Below, one piece after another: positions 1 to 7,315 of a DNA stretch of 10,014 nucleotides. The stretch is from assembly GCA_019314005.1 (NCBI GenBank), contig JAFDAE010000066.1:1-10014 (forward strand), read 5' to 3'. This DNA comes from Deltaproteobacteria bacterium (GTDB lineage: Bacteria > Desulfobacterota > Desulfobacteria > C00003060 > C00003106). Every line of letters starts with the position of its first letter. The first letter of the stretch is position 1. Both the position numbers and the translations under genes were made by a program. The notes under the pieces are model-generated. The model made no database searches. It worked only from the letters and a program-made list of their open reading frames with translations, and was not told the DNA's origin.

Positions 1-1
1 A

Positions 2-3000
2 GCCCGTATGGGACATGAAGTAACCATATTCGAAGCAATGCCCCAACTGGGCGGCATGCTTCGCTATGGCATACCGGAATTTCGCCTTCCCAAGGAGATC
101 GTCGACAGAGAGGTGGAGGATATACTCAGAGAAGGGGTATATACCCGAGTTGGACAGCGGTTGGGAGTTGACTTTACTATTAAGAGCCTGAAAGAGGATG
201 GCTTTGAGGCTGTTTTCCTTGGTATTGGTGCGTGGCAGAACCGAAGACTGGATATCGCGGGAGAAGAATTAGGGGGGGTTCTTTCAGGCCCTGAGTTTCT
301 TAAAAGTGCTAGCGCTCGGCAGATGCCGCCGGTAGGTCGAAGAGTGGCCGTGATCGGGGGGATCGACACGGCCATAGACAGCGCCAGGACCTGTGTAAGG
401 ATGGACGTGGATGAGGTTGTTGTCATATATCAACGTTCGATGATGGAGATGCCGGCAAGCCATCGGGAGGTCCGAGAAGCGGAAAAAGAGGGCGTCAAGT
501 TTATCTTCATGACGGGTCTGACAAGGATTTCACGGGGAAATAGCTGTCTTGAACTTGCAACAGTCCGCATGAAATTGAGTGCGATTGATGAGAGGGGGAG
601 ACGCCGGCCGATTCCTGATCCAGGATCAGAAGAAATCCGTGAGGTAGATACGGTTATTGTGGCAACCGGACAGGTCCCGGATCTTTCGTGGATGGAAGAG
701 CCGGGTGAAGGCGTGAAAACGCGTGTGCTTCCCGAAGGAACCATTGTTGCCAGTCCTCAGACGTTTCAGACTTCGGAGAAGGAGGTTTTTGCAGGCGGAG
801 ACGTGGTACGCGGCCCAAGAACGGTTATCCAGGCCGTCACTGAAGGGCGCAAGGCGGCGAAGGCAATCCATATATATCTCACCGGGATACCATTGCCGCG
901 CCCGAAACGGCAGCTCTATTTTACCAAGGGAAAGAAGTTTGAAGATGTTGATCTGCGTAACTTTGAAGATACCTCCCTTCGCCTTGGAGAAAAGATGCCG
1001 GTGAGGACACCGGAAAGACGTACCCGGGATTTTGATGAGATCGAATTGGGATTTACCAGGGAGACCGCACTTAGGGAATCTAAACGATGCTTACAATGTG
1101 GGTGTGAAGGCCTCTATAAGTGTAAGTTACGCGAACTATCCATAGAATATGGGGTAAAGTTCCCCATGTCCAAGATGCTGACCCGCCGTCAGTACGAGAT
1201 CGATAAGCGTCATCCTTTTTTTATTATTGATCTCAACAAGTGTATATTTTGCCAGCGTTGCAAGAACGGCTGTGAGTATGGAGCATTGGAGTTAGGGGGG
1301 ACCAAGTTTGACAAGGACGGATTCCCTGAACGTATTTCGATTAGCATTAATGATAAATGCGTTTCATGTGGAGCATGTATAGACAACTGTCCCACCGGCG
1401 CGCTGGTAAAGAAGTCGGTTACCCTTCCGGTCGGCCCTAACGAGATAAAAAAGGTCAAAACCGTATGCCCGTTTTGCGGATGTGGATGTGCGATCATCTT
1501 AAACATGAAAGGACAGTCGGTTGTTGAAGTGACCGCTGATCCGAAAGATGCTCCCAATTTTGGGAATCTTTGCGTCAAGGGAAAATTTGGGACCGGTTTT
1601 GTGCGTCATCCGGAGCGGTTAAAAACTCCGCTTGTCCGAAGAGGAGAATATTTTTGGGAGGTGCGCTGGGAAGAAGCGATCTCGCTTGTAGCCGAAAAGC
1701 TTGTGGAAATAAGGGATAAATATGGCCCTGATGGTGTGGCGGGCTTGAGCTCGGCAAAATGTACCAACGAAGAAAATTACCTCATGCAAAAATTCATGCG
1801 CACAGTGGTGGGCACCAACAATGTGGACCACTGTGCGCGGCTCTGTCATGCATCCACCGTGACAGGTTTAGCCGCATCATTTGGGAACTCGGCCATGACC
1901 AACCCCATAGCCGATTTTAAAAAGGCTGGTGTAATCCTCCTGACAGGAAGCAACCCTACTGAAAATCACCCGATCATAGCCCTGCAAATGATCAGGGCGA
2001 TACGAGAACACGAGACCAAATTGATTGTGGTTGATCCACGTGAGATAGAGATGACGCAATATGCCGAGATTTGGCTCCGTCCGAAGCCGGGAACAGATGT
2101 GGCCTGGTTAAATGGCTTGATGTACGTAATCGTAGATGAAAATCTCTACAATTTTTCTTATGTGGCAGATAGAACAGAGAACTTTATGGCCTTAAAAGAG
2201 ACGGTGACGAAATACGATCCGGCCGTTGTTGAACGGATCACCGGTATACCGGCTGAAGACCTTAGAAGGGCTGCTCGTCTTTATGCCAAAGCCGATAGGG
2301 GCTCTATTGCGTATGCAATGGGTATCACCCAACACGCATTTGGCACTGACAATGTTAAATCTATCGCCAATCTGGCTATGTTGTGCGGCAACGTAGGGAT
2401 CGAAGGAGGAGGGGTTAATCCCCTGCGAGGTCAAAATAATGTGCAGGGTGCCTGCGATATGGGCGCCCTACCCAATGTACTCCCTGGATATCAGTCGATT
2501 TCTGATCAGGCGACCGTTAGCAAATTCGAACAGGCCTGGGGCAAGAAACTCCCTGCAAAGCCAGGCCTCACTGTGACCGATATGTGGCCCGCTATTTTAG
2601 AAGGTAAGATAAAAGGGATGTACATTATGGGAGAAAACCCCGTTGTGAGCGACCCCAATCTCAACCACATACGAGCTGCCCTTGAAAAATTGGACCTTCT
2701 TGTAGTACAAGATATCTTCATGACAGAGACGGCTCAACTGGCCCATGTAGTGTTGCCTGCCGCCAGTTTTGCTGAAAAAGACGGTACTGTTACGAATACA
2801 GAAAGACGTGTACAACGCATCAGGCGGGCAATGGAACCGGTGGGGGATTCCAAGCCCGATTGGGAAATCATCTGCAAGCTCGCTGAAAAAATGGGAGCCC
2901 CCATGAACTATAAGGGTCCTGAAGAGATTATGGAGGAGGTCTCCCGTATTACGCCGATTTATGGAGGGATTCACTACGAACGCCTCAAAAAAGGAAGCTT

Positions 3001-3478
3001 GCAGTGGCCGTGCCCGAACTGGGAACATCCCGGTACTCCCTGTCTGCATAGTAATCAATTTACCCGTGGGAAGGGGTTGTTCCATTCCGTGGAATTTATC
3101 CTCCCTGACGAACTCCCGAATGAAGACTATCCCTTCCTTCTTTCGACCGGAAGGATTCTGTACCATTACAATAGTGGTACTATGACTCGCAAGGTGGAAG
3201 GACTCAACACGATTGCTCCTGAAGTGATTACGGATATAAACCCTTTAGATGCTAAAAAGAAAGGGATCGCAGACGGAAGCATGGTCAAGATTATGTCACG
3301 CCGGGGCGAGATTGCCAGCAGGGTTCGTATTACGCGCATAACCCCTGAAGGGATCATCTTTATCCCATTTCATTTTGAAGAAGCAGCAGCCAACCTTTTA
3401 ACCAACGATGCCCTTGACCCCATCGCTCGAATACCGGAACTCAAAGTCTGCGGCGTCAATATAGAACCCATATCTTAG
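2..3478 (+). CDS. fdhA: GltD/NfnB-like oxidoreductase-ferredoxin-formate dehydrogenase alpha fusion (Cys form), 5' partial
   Basis: The reading frame is open from the first bases, and the Met at 8 lies inside a conserved GltD-like core. The true start and first FAD-binding glycine motif are therefore upstream. Numbering from that Met, residues 1-300 are a GltD/NfnB-like flavoprotein: GGMLRYGIPEFRLP at 15-28, a dinucleotide motif at 113-122, and an FAD-binding FAGGDVVRGP at 261-270. Cys361/364/366/372 follow. Two [4Fe-4S] ferredoxin motifs come next (C412/415/418/422 and C451/454/457/461). From about 485 it is a molybdopterin FDH: [4Fe-4S] C487/490/494/522, then DHCARLCHAS with Cys613 as Mo/W ligand and His614. 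The Arg of NPLRGQNN, catalytic in E. coli FdhF, is also present. It probably couples formate/CO2 interconversion to NAD(P)H or ferredoxin in the cytoplasm. Residue 119 is Ile where the NAD(P)-binding motif normally has Gly. Confident as a fusion; cofactor preference is unknown. Confidence 0.93.
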   Translation, partial: ARMGHEVTIFEAMPQLGGMLRYGIPEFRLPKEIVDREVEDILREGVYTRVGQRLGVDFTIKSLKEDGFEAVFLGIGAWQNRRLDIAGEELGGVLSGPEFLKSASARQMPPVGRRVAVIGGIDTAIDSARTCVRMDVDEVVVIYQRSMMEMPASHREVREAEKEGVKFIFMTGLTRISRGNSCLELATVRMKLSAIDERGRRRPIPDPGSEEIREVDTVIVATGQVPDLSWMEEPGEGVKTRVLPEGTIVASPQTFQTSEKEVFAGGDVVRGPRTVIQAVTEGRKAAKAIHIYLTGIPLPRPKRQLYFTKGKKFEDVDLRNFEDTSLRLGEKMPVRTPERRTRDFDEIELGFTRETALRESKRCLQCGCEGLYKCKLRELSIEYGVKFPMSKMLTRRQYEIDKRHPFFIIDLNKCIFCQRCKNGCEYGALELGGTKFDKDGFPERISISINDKCVSCGACIDNCPTGALVKKSVTLPVGPNEIKKVKTVCPFCGCGCAIILNMKGQSVVEVTADPKDAPNFGNLCVKGKFGTGFVRHPERLKTPLVRRGEYFWEVRWEEAISLVAEKLVEIRDKYGPDGVAGLSSAKCTNEENYLMQKFMRTVVGTNNVDHCARLCHASTVTGLAASFGNSAMTNPIADFKKAGVILLTGSNPTENHPIIALQMIRAIREHETKLIVVDPREIEMTQYAEIWLRPKPGTDVAWLNGLMYVIVDENLYNFSYVADRTENFMALKETVTKYDPAVVERITGIPAEDLRRAARLYAKADRGSIAYAMGITQHAFGTDNVKSIANLAMLCGNVGIEGGGVNPLRGQNNVQGACDMGALPNVLPGYQSISDQATVSKFEQAWGKKLPAKPGLTVTDMWPAILEGKIKGMYIMGENPVVSDPNLNHIRAALEKLDLLVVQDIFMTETAQLAHVVLPAASFAEKDGTVTNTERRVQRIRRAMEPVGDSKPDWEIICKLAEKMGAPMNYKGPEEIMEEVSRITPIYGGIHYERLKKGSLQWPCPNWEHPGTPCLHSNQFTRGKGLFHSVEFILPDELPNEDYPFLLSTGRILYHYNSGTMTRKVEGLNTIAPEVITDINPLDAKKKGIADGSMVKIMSRRGEIASRVRITRITPEGIIFIPFHFEEAAANLLTNDALDPIARIPELKVCGVNIEPIS

Positions 3479-3548
3479 TCCTACGGCAACTCCAATAATC
3501 CCTACTTGCTCAATCCTTGCCAGAACTCTTTTTTCTTATTTGCCAAGA

Positions 3549-3559
3549 TAAAGGTCTCA
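3549..3559 (+). repeat. Direct repeat TAAAGGTCTCA, copy 1
   Basis: This 11-base word recurs exactly at 3713-3723, 164 bases downstream in the same intergenic region. The two copies flank the possible promoter. It could be a regulator site or chance; no palindrome is evident in the word. Confidence 0.4.
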
Positions 3560-3599
3560 CTGTGCTATCATCCTCTTGCCATTTGTCCTAAATTTCTCC

Positions 3600-3628
3600 T
3601 TGACATATTCTCTCCTTTCAGGTGAAAT
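3600..3628 (+). promoter_or_regulatory. Possible sigma70-type promoter for the FBPase-nuoE-nuoF-fdhA genes
   Basis: A perfect TTGACA (3600-3605) lies 17 bases before TGAAAT (3623-3628), which matches the -10 consensus at four of six positions. It sits in the only long intergenic gap, about 120 bases before the downstream start. The placement suits a promoter that separates the downstream genes from the first FDH gene. This rests on motif matching alone. Confidence 0.35.
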
Positions 3629-3712
3629 GACAATCGGCGGCTTTTAAACTTGATGAGCTTGTTTTGGGCATCTTTTTATAGAGCTTCTTAATGAGGTGAA
3701 GCGTCAAAATTG

Positions 3713-3723
3713 TAAAGGTCTCA
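3713..3723 (+). repeat. Direct repeat TAAAGGTCTCA, copy 2
   Basis: Exact second copy of the word at 3549-3559. It lies just before the ribosome binding site of the FBPase-like gene, so anything bound here would sit in the 5' leader. Confidence 0.4.
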
Positions 3724-3731
3724 AAGAGACA

Positions 3732-3738
3732 AGGGGAG
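3732..3738 (+). promoter_or_regulatory. Ribosome binding site that fixes the FBPase-like start
   Basis: AGGGGAG lies six bases before the ATG at 3745 but directly abuts the in-frame TTG at 3739. Normal Shine-Dalgarno spacing therefore favours ATG 3745 as the start. Confidence 0.75.
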
Positions 3739-3744
3739 TTGGAA

Positions 3745-4755
3745 ATGGCTAAAGGAGTAACTGTTACCGAATTTATTTTATCCCGTCAAAAGGAGCAACC
3801 AGAGGCCTCGGGCGCCTTTACTTCAATACTGTCTGACCTGACAGTGGCAGCTAAGATCATTGCCTATAAGGTGAACAAGGCAAATTTGTCTGAAGAGCTT
3901 GACCTTGTTGGGCCAGAAAGCGTTGCCGAAGAGGCGGTGCAGAAATTGAGGGAATTTGCCAACTCTACAATTATAAACCGCCTTAGCCACAGTGGATACT
4001 TGTGTTGTATGGCCTCCAAGATGAATACAGATATACTATCGGTTCCTAAGCAATATGCCAATGGCAGCTACATTCTACTCTTTGACCCTTTAGGGGGCGT
4101 GACCAATATTGACGTACACGTTGCAATCGGTACGGTTTTTTCAATTCTAAAAAAAGAAGGCCCCGCAGAACTCGGTTTAATGCCACATGTGCTGCAGCCA
4201 GGCCATAAACAGATAGCTGCGGGTTATTTTATTTACGGGTCAAGTACGATGATGGTTTACACAACCGGAAGTGGGGTACACGGTTTTACGCTGCAGCCGG
4301 GTATCGGAGAATTTCTCCTTTCCCATGAAAATATTCGCATTCCCGAGAAGGGAAAGACCTATAGCGTCAATGAGGGGAATTATTATTTCTGGGACGAAAA
4401 AGTACAGAATGTGGTTGAGTATTTCAAGACACCGGACATAAAAACAGGCCGTCCTTATACGGCGCGTTATACCGGTTCTTTTGTAACGGATTTTCACCGG
4501 AATCTGCTCAGAGGCGGAATTCACATGTATCCAGGGGACTCAAAGGATTCTTCGAGGCATCATGGAAAGCTGATGCTTACGTGCGAGGCTAATCCTCTTG
4601 CCTTTATTGTCGAGCAGGCCGGAGGATATGCAAGCACTGGTTCCGAACGGATTCTTGATGTTCAGCCTCAACATCTTCACCAGAGGGTGCCGGTCTTTAT
4701 TGGCAGCGCCGCAGACGTAAGGTTAGCCGAAGAAATTGTCCAGGGTAAGCGTTAG
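3745..4755 (+). CDS. fbp: Class I fructose-1,6-bisphosphatase-like protein with degenerate catalytic site
   Basis: The 336-residue length and overall pattern match class I FBPase, which hydrolyses fructose-1,6-bisphosphate in gluconeogenesis. Family signatures are the N-terminal SDLTVAAKIIAYKVNKA (30-46), FDPLGGVTNIDVHVAIGT (113-130), RYTGSFVTDFHRNLLRGG (241-258), GKLMLTCEANPLAFIVEQAGG (274-294) and LHQRVPVFIGS (311-321). Many metal and catalytic positions are changed relative to the human enzyme: KLD to KLR (Arg69 for Asp74), the SEE pair to Lys92-Met93 (Glu97/98), DPLDGSS to DPLGGVT (Gly117 for Asp121). Asp114 (Asp118), Lys275 (Lys274) and Glu281 (Glu280) remain. The frame is intact, so this is not an obvious pseudogene. 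I infer it is catalytically weak, dead or repurposed, perhaps as a sugar-phosphate sensor or binding protein. It is followed after 43 bases by the nuoE-like gene and is probably co-transcribed with it. Family is certain; function is open. Confidence 0.88.
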   Translation: MAKGVTVTEFILSRQKEQPEASGAFTSILSDLTVAAKIIAYKVNKANLSEELDLVGPESVAEEAVQKLREFANSTIINRLSHSGYLCCMASKMNTDILSVPKQYANGSYILLFDPLGGVTNIDVHVAIGTVFSILKKEGPAELGLMPHVLQPGHKQIAAGYFIYGSSTMMVYTTGSGVHGFTLQPGIGEFLLSHENIRIPEKGKTYSVNEGNYYFWDEKVQNVVEYFKTPDIKTGRPYTARYTGSFVTDFHRNLLRGGIHMYPGDSKDSSRHHGKLMLTCEANPLAFIVEQAGGYASTGSERILDVQPQHLHQRVPVFIGSAADVRLAEEIVQGKR

Positions 4756-4798
4756 AAAATCGCTCAATTTAGGATTAGGTAAAGGACGTTAAACTGAT

Positions 4799-5275
4799 AT
4801 GCTTGATCGGACGTTGAATAAGATTCTCTCGGTTTTTGAAGGGGAAAAGGGCGATTTAATCTCCATCTTGCAAAGGGTTCAGGAAGAGTTCGGGTACCTA
4901 CCAGAGGACGCCTTAGCTGCGATCGCGGAATTTTTGAAGTTGCCACAGAGCCAGGTGTTTAGCGTGGCAACATTCTATGACTATTTCCATTTAACTCGTC
5001 GTGGTGATCATCTCATATGTGTATGCCAGGGGACCGCTTGCCATGTGCGCGGTGCCCGCGACATTCTGGAAATGGCTGAAAAAACCCTTGGTATCAAATC
5101 GGGCCAGACAACGCCCGATTTCAAATACAGTCTTGACAGACTGGCATGCGTTGGGTCATGTGCTTTGGCTCCGGTTGTCCTGGTGGACGACGACGTTCAT
5201 TCAAAAATGACAATGAAAAAACTCAAGGACGTACTCCCTAAGGACCATGATAACACAGACAGTGAGACACATTGA
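4799..5275 (+). CDS. nuoE: NuoE/HydC-like [2Fe-2S] thioredoxin-fold subunit of an NAD-linked formate dehydrogenase
   Basis: This 158-residue protein matches the NuoE (24 kDa) family in length and layout. It has an N-terminal helical part with LISILQRVQEEFGYLP (20-35) and VFSVATFYDYF (53-63), then a thioredoxin-like domain. The [2Fe-2S] ligands are C76 and C81 in CQGTAC, and C117 and C121 in CVGSC. The subunit docks on the NuoF-like flavoprotein and carries an off-path or bifurcation-related cluster in Nuo and HydABC-type complexes. The next gene is the NuoF partner, 39 bases on, followed by an FDH catalytic subunit, so the role is in a soluble FDH complex rather than respiratory complex I; no membrane subunits are present. 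An AAAGGA lies 12 bases before the ATG. The symbol denotes the family, not complex I membership. Confidence 0.93.
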   Translation: MLDRTLNKILSVFEGEKGDLISILQRVQEEFGYLPEDALAAIAEFLKLPQSQVFSVATFYDYFHLTRRGDHLICVCQGTACHVRGARDILEMAEKTLGIKSGQTTPDFKYSLDRLACVGSCALAPVVLVDDDVHSKMTMKKLKDVLPKDHDNTDSETH

Positions 5276-5314
5276 GAAGCCGTATACTTTAATCCAAGAT
5301 ACCATAGTGCGCGT

Positions 5315-7228
5315 ATGAAGAAACCGGCCCCAAGAGAATCCTCCAAAAGCTTCAAAATAGATAGCCCGGAATCGTTACAGCTCTTCAAAAAATCTCTGGT
5401 CGCTGGTGAGTCCGCAACAGGAAAGGAAGTAGTTGTCTGTTGTGGAAGCGGTTGTATGTCGTCTGGAAGCGAACATGTCAGAGAAGCCTTTGTTAGCGAA
5501 AGCAAACAGCATGAGCTGGAAGACGAGGTAACGATCAAGAGATCGGGTTGTAGAGGATTGTGCGTAAGAGGGCCAATTGTAGTTGTGGACCCGGACAATA
5601 TATTCTACCAGCATGTTACAAAAGAGGATGTCCCTGAGATAATCTCTGAGACACTGCTTGCGAACCGGGTCGTTGAAAAGCTACTGGACGAAGACCCTGC
5701 CACCGGTAAAAAATACCTTCATGAGGATGATATTCCCTTTTACAAGAAACAGAAAAGGATCGTACTCAAAAATTGTGGGCGTATAGATCCCACAAGCATT
5801 GAAGATTACATGAAAGTGGATGGCTTCCAGGCACTTGCCAAAGTCGTCTCGCAGATGACCCCTGAAGAAGTTATCGAAGATATCAAACTTAGCGGCCTTA
5901 GGGGCCGAGGGGGTGCCGGGTTCCCAACCGGGATCAAATGGGAAACGGCACGCAATGCTCCTGGTGAAGAAAAGTATATTATTTGCAACGGCGATGAGGG
6001 TGATCCAGGGGCTTTTATGGACAGGAGCGTAATGGAGGGCGACCCCTTCAGTGTGTTGGAAGGGATGATGCTCGCCGGTTATGCCGTGGGAGCCGCTCAA
6101 GGGATTATATATGTGCGTGCTGAATATCCGCTGGCTGTTCATCATTTGTCCACGGCCATTGCTCAGTGTGCTGATTTAGGACTTCTTGGTAGTGATGTAA
6201 TGGGAAGCGGGTTTGACTTCGAAATTAAGATCGTAAAGGGCGCCGGCGCATTTGTGTGTGGGGAGGAAACAGCGCTTATAGCTTCAGTCGAAGGAAGGAG
6301 CGGGCAACCAAGGCCGAAACCTCCTTTTCCTGCCATACAAGGATTATGGGGTAAGCCTACTGTTATAAATAACGTGGAGACCCTGGTAAATGTTTCCAGG
6401 ATAATGCTTAATGGATCAGAGTGGTATTCGAAGATAGGGACGGAGACTAATAAGGGAACCAAGATATTTTCACTTGTGGGAACGGTCCGGAATGTGGGCC
6501 TTGTAGAAGTGGAGATGGGTACGACACTTCGCGAAATCATTTATGACGTGGGGGGAGGAATTCCGGGAGGAAAGCAGTTCAAGGCGGTCCAGACCGGCGG
6601 ACCTTCAGGTGGATGTCTACCTGAGGAATTCTTAGATTTACCGGTGGAGTATGAGACCTTGGCCAATGCAGGATCAATCATGGGTTCCGGGGGCATGCTG
6701 GTCATGGACGAAAGTACGTGCATCGTTAATATCGCTCGTTACTTTCTCGATTTTGCTCAGCATGAATCGTGCGGCCAATGTGTTCCGTGCAGGCTCGGCA
6801 CAAAACAGATGTTTAAAATTTTAAAGGACATTACAAAAGGGGAGGGGCACCCGCAAGACATAGACACCTTATTCTATTTGGCAGAAGCTGTTAAGGCGGG
6901 CTCCATATGCGGACTGGGAATGACCGTTCCAAATCCGGTCCTTTCTACCATCAAGTACTTTCGCGACGAGTATAGAGAACACATCCACGAAAAGCGCTGT
7001 AGGGCTCTTGTATGCAGGTCACTTATTTCCTATCGTATCAAGGAGTACAAATGTAAGGCGTGTCTGAAATGCCTACAGGCGTGTCCGGTTGATGCCATCA
7101 TAGGTGCGAAGTGGCAGGTTCACGAGATCGACCAGGCAAAATGTGTCAAATGCGGCACTTGTATGGAGGTGTGCCCGTCACGGTTCAGTGCCGTGGAATG
7201 TGTTTCGGGCCAGGTGGGTGACGATTGA
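5315..7228 (+). CDS. nuoF: NuoF/HydB-like NADH-binding FMN iron-sulfur subunit
   Basis: This 637-residue protein has the extended HydB-like layout, longer than plain NuoF. An N-terminal thioredoxin-like [2Fe-2S] domain has C43, C47, C79 and C83. The FMN/NADH core has GLRGRGGAGFPTGIKW (194-209), CNGDEGDPGAFMDR (224-237) and GAGAFVCGEETA (309-320). An SLBB-like segment follows, then the N3 [4Fe-4S] ligands in SCGQCVPC (C486/489/492) plus C532. The C-terminus adds two ferredoxin motifs (C580/583/586/590 and C610/613/616/620), with HEKRCRALVC (558-567) just before them. It should exchange electrons between NAD(H) and the FDH subunit, and with ferredoxin if bifurcating. No clear Shine-Dalgarno precedes the ATG, so translation may depend on coupling to the upstream gene. 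The last residues (Gly-Asp-Asp) and stop lie at the start of a heptamer repeat array. Confidence 0.95.
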   Translation: MKKPAPRESSKSFKIDSPESLQLFKKSLVAGESATGKEVVVCCGSGCMSSGSEHVREAFVSESKQHELEDEVTIKRSGCRGLCVRGPIVVVDPDNIFYQHVTKEDVPEIISETLLANRVVEKLLDEDPATGKKYLHEDDIPFYKKQKRIVLKNCGRIDPTSIEDYMKVDGFQALAKVVSQMTPEEVIEDIKLSGLRGRGGAGFPTGIKWETARNAPGEEKYIICNGDEGDPGAFMDRSVMEGDPFSVLEGMMLAGYAVGAAQGIIYVRAEYPLAVHHLSTAIAQCADLGLLGSDVMGSGFDFEIKIVKGAGAFVCGEETALIASVEGRSGQPRPKPPFPAIQGLWGKPTVINNVETLVNVSRIMLNGSEWYSKIGTETNKGTKIFSLVGTVRNVGLVEVEMGTTLREIIYDVGGGIPGGKQFKAVQTGGPSGGCLPEEFLDLPVEYETLANAGSIMGSGGMLVMDESTCIVNIARYFLDFAQHESCGQCVPCRLGTKQMFKILKDITKGEGHPQDIDTLFYLAEAVKAGSICGLGMTVPNPVLSTIKYFRDEYREHIHEKRCRALVCRSLISYRIKEYKCKACLKCLQACPVDAIIGAKWQVHEIDQAKCVKCGTCMEVCPSRFSAVECVSGQVGDD

Positions 7229-7262
7229 CGAGTGACGATTGAAGATTGACGAGTGAAGATTG
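7221..7262 (+). repeat. Tandem heptamer array (six units) at the end of the nuoF-like gene
   Basis: Six contiguous 7-base units read ACGATTG, ACGAGTG, ACGATTG, AAGATTG, ACGAGTG, AAGATTG, followed by a degenerate ATGATCC. They also form two 21-base blocks differing at only two positions. The first unit supplies the nuoF-like TGA stop, so the array has grown into or from the gene end. The rest of the gap to 7315 is AT-rich with no clear hairpin. Confidence 0.85.
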
Positions 7263-7315
7263 ATGATCCGTTTTTCCAATTAATAAGAATATTCTATCCT
7301 GGTGATTAATGACCA

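Larger units (their letters stand above)
3479..3744 (+). other. Intergenic region before the FBPase-like gene
   Basis: This 266-base gap is the longest gene-free stretch in the window. No convincing coding frame or RNA gene was seen. It holds a possible sigma70-type promoter, two copies of an 11-base direct repeat, and a weak hairpin (GCTTC at 3683-3687 with GAAGC at 3698-3702) in what would be the leader. No strong rho-independent terminator follows the upstream FDH stop. The T-run near 3672-3678 is preceded by only a four-pair stem. Confidence 0.6.

Noticed and set aside
2597..3166. 189-residue open frame on the minus strand
   Set aside because: It lies wholly opposite the conserved FDH domain and shows no recognisable domain; it is a shadow of the real gene. 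The same applies to the other antisense frames.
3652..3678. Possible terminator (GATG...CATC followed by a T-run)
   Set aside because: The stem is only four pairs with mismatches and a long loop, too weak to call.
3739..3744. TTG at 3739 as the start of the FBPase-like gene
   Set aside because: It directly abuts the Shine-Dalgarno sequence, leaving no spacer, while ATG 3745 has a normal six-base spacer.
5273..5314. Second UGA readthrough joining the nuoE- and nuoF-like genes, which are in the same frame with no other stop between them
   Set aside because: No SECIS-like hairpin was seen after 5275. Both proteins are complete by family length, and 13 open codons are expected by chance about half the time.
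4799..7228. Part of a respiratory complex I operon
   Set aside because: No membrane subunits are present, the NuoF-like protein carries extra ferredoxin domains, and the next gene has an FDH catalytic head rather than a plain NuoG.
7260..7315. Promoter before the selenocysteine FDH gene
   Set aside because: A TTGATG and AT-rich bases are present, but no -10 match at normal spacing was found. No sigma54-type GG/GC pair was seen either, and the gene probably reads from upstream.
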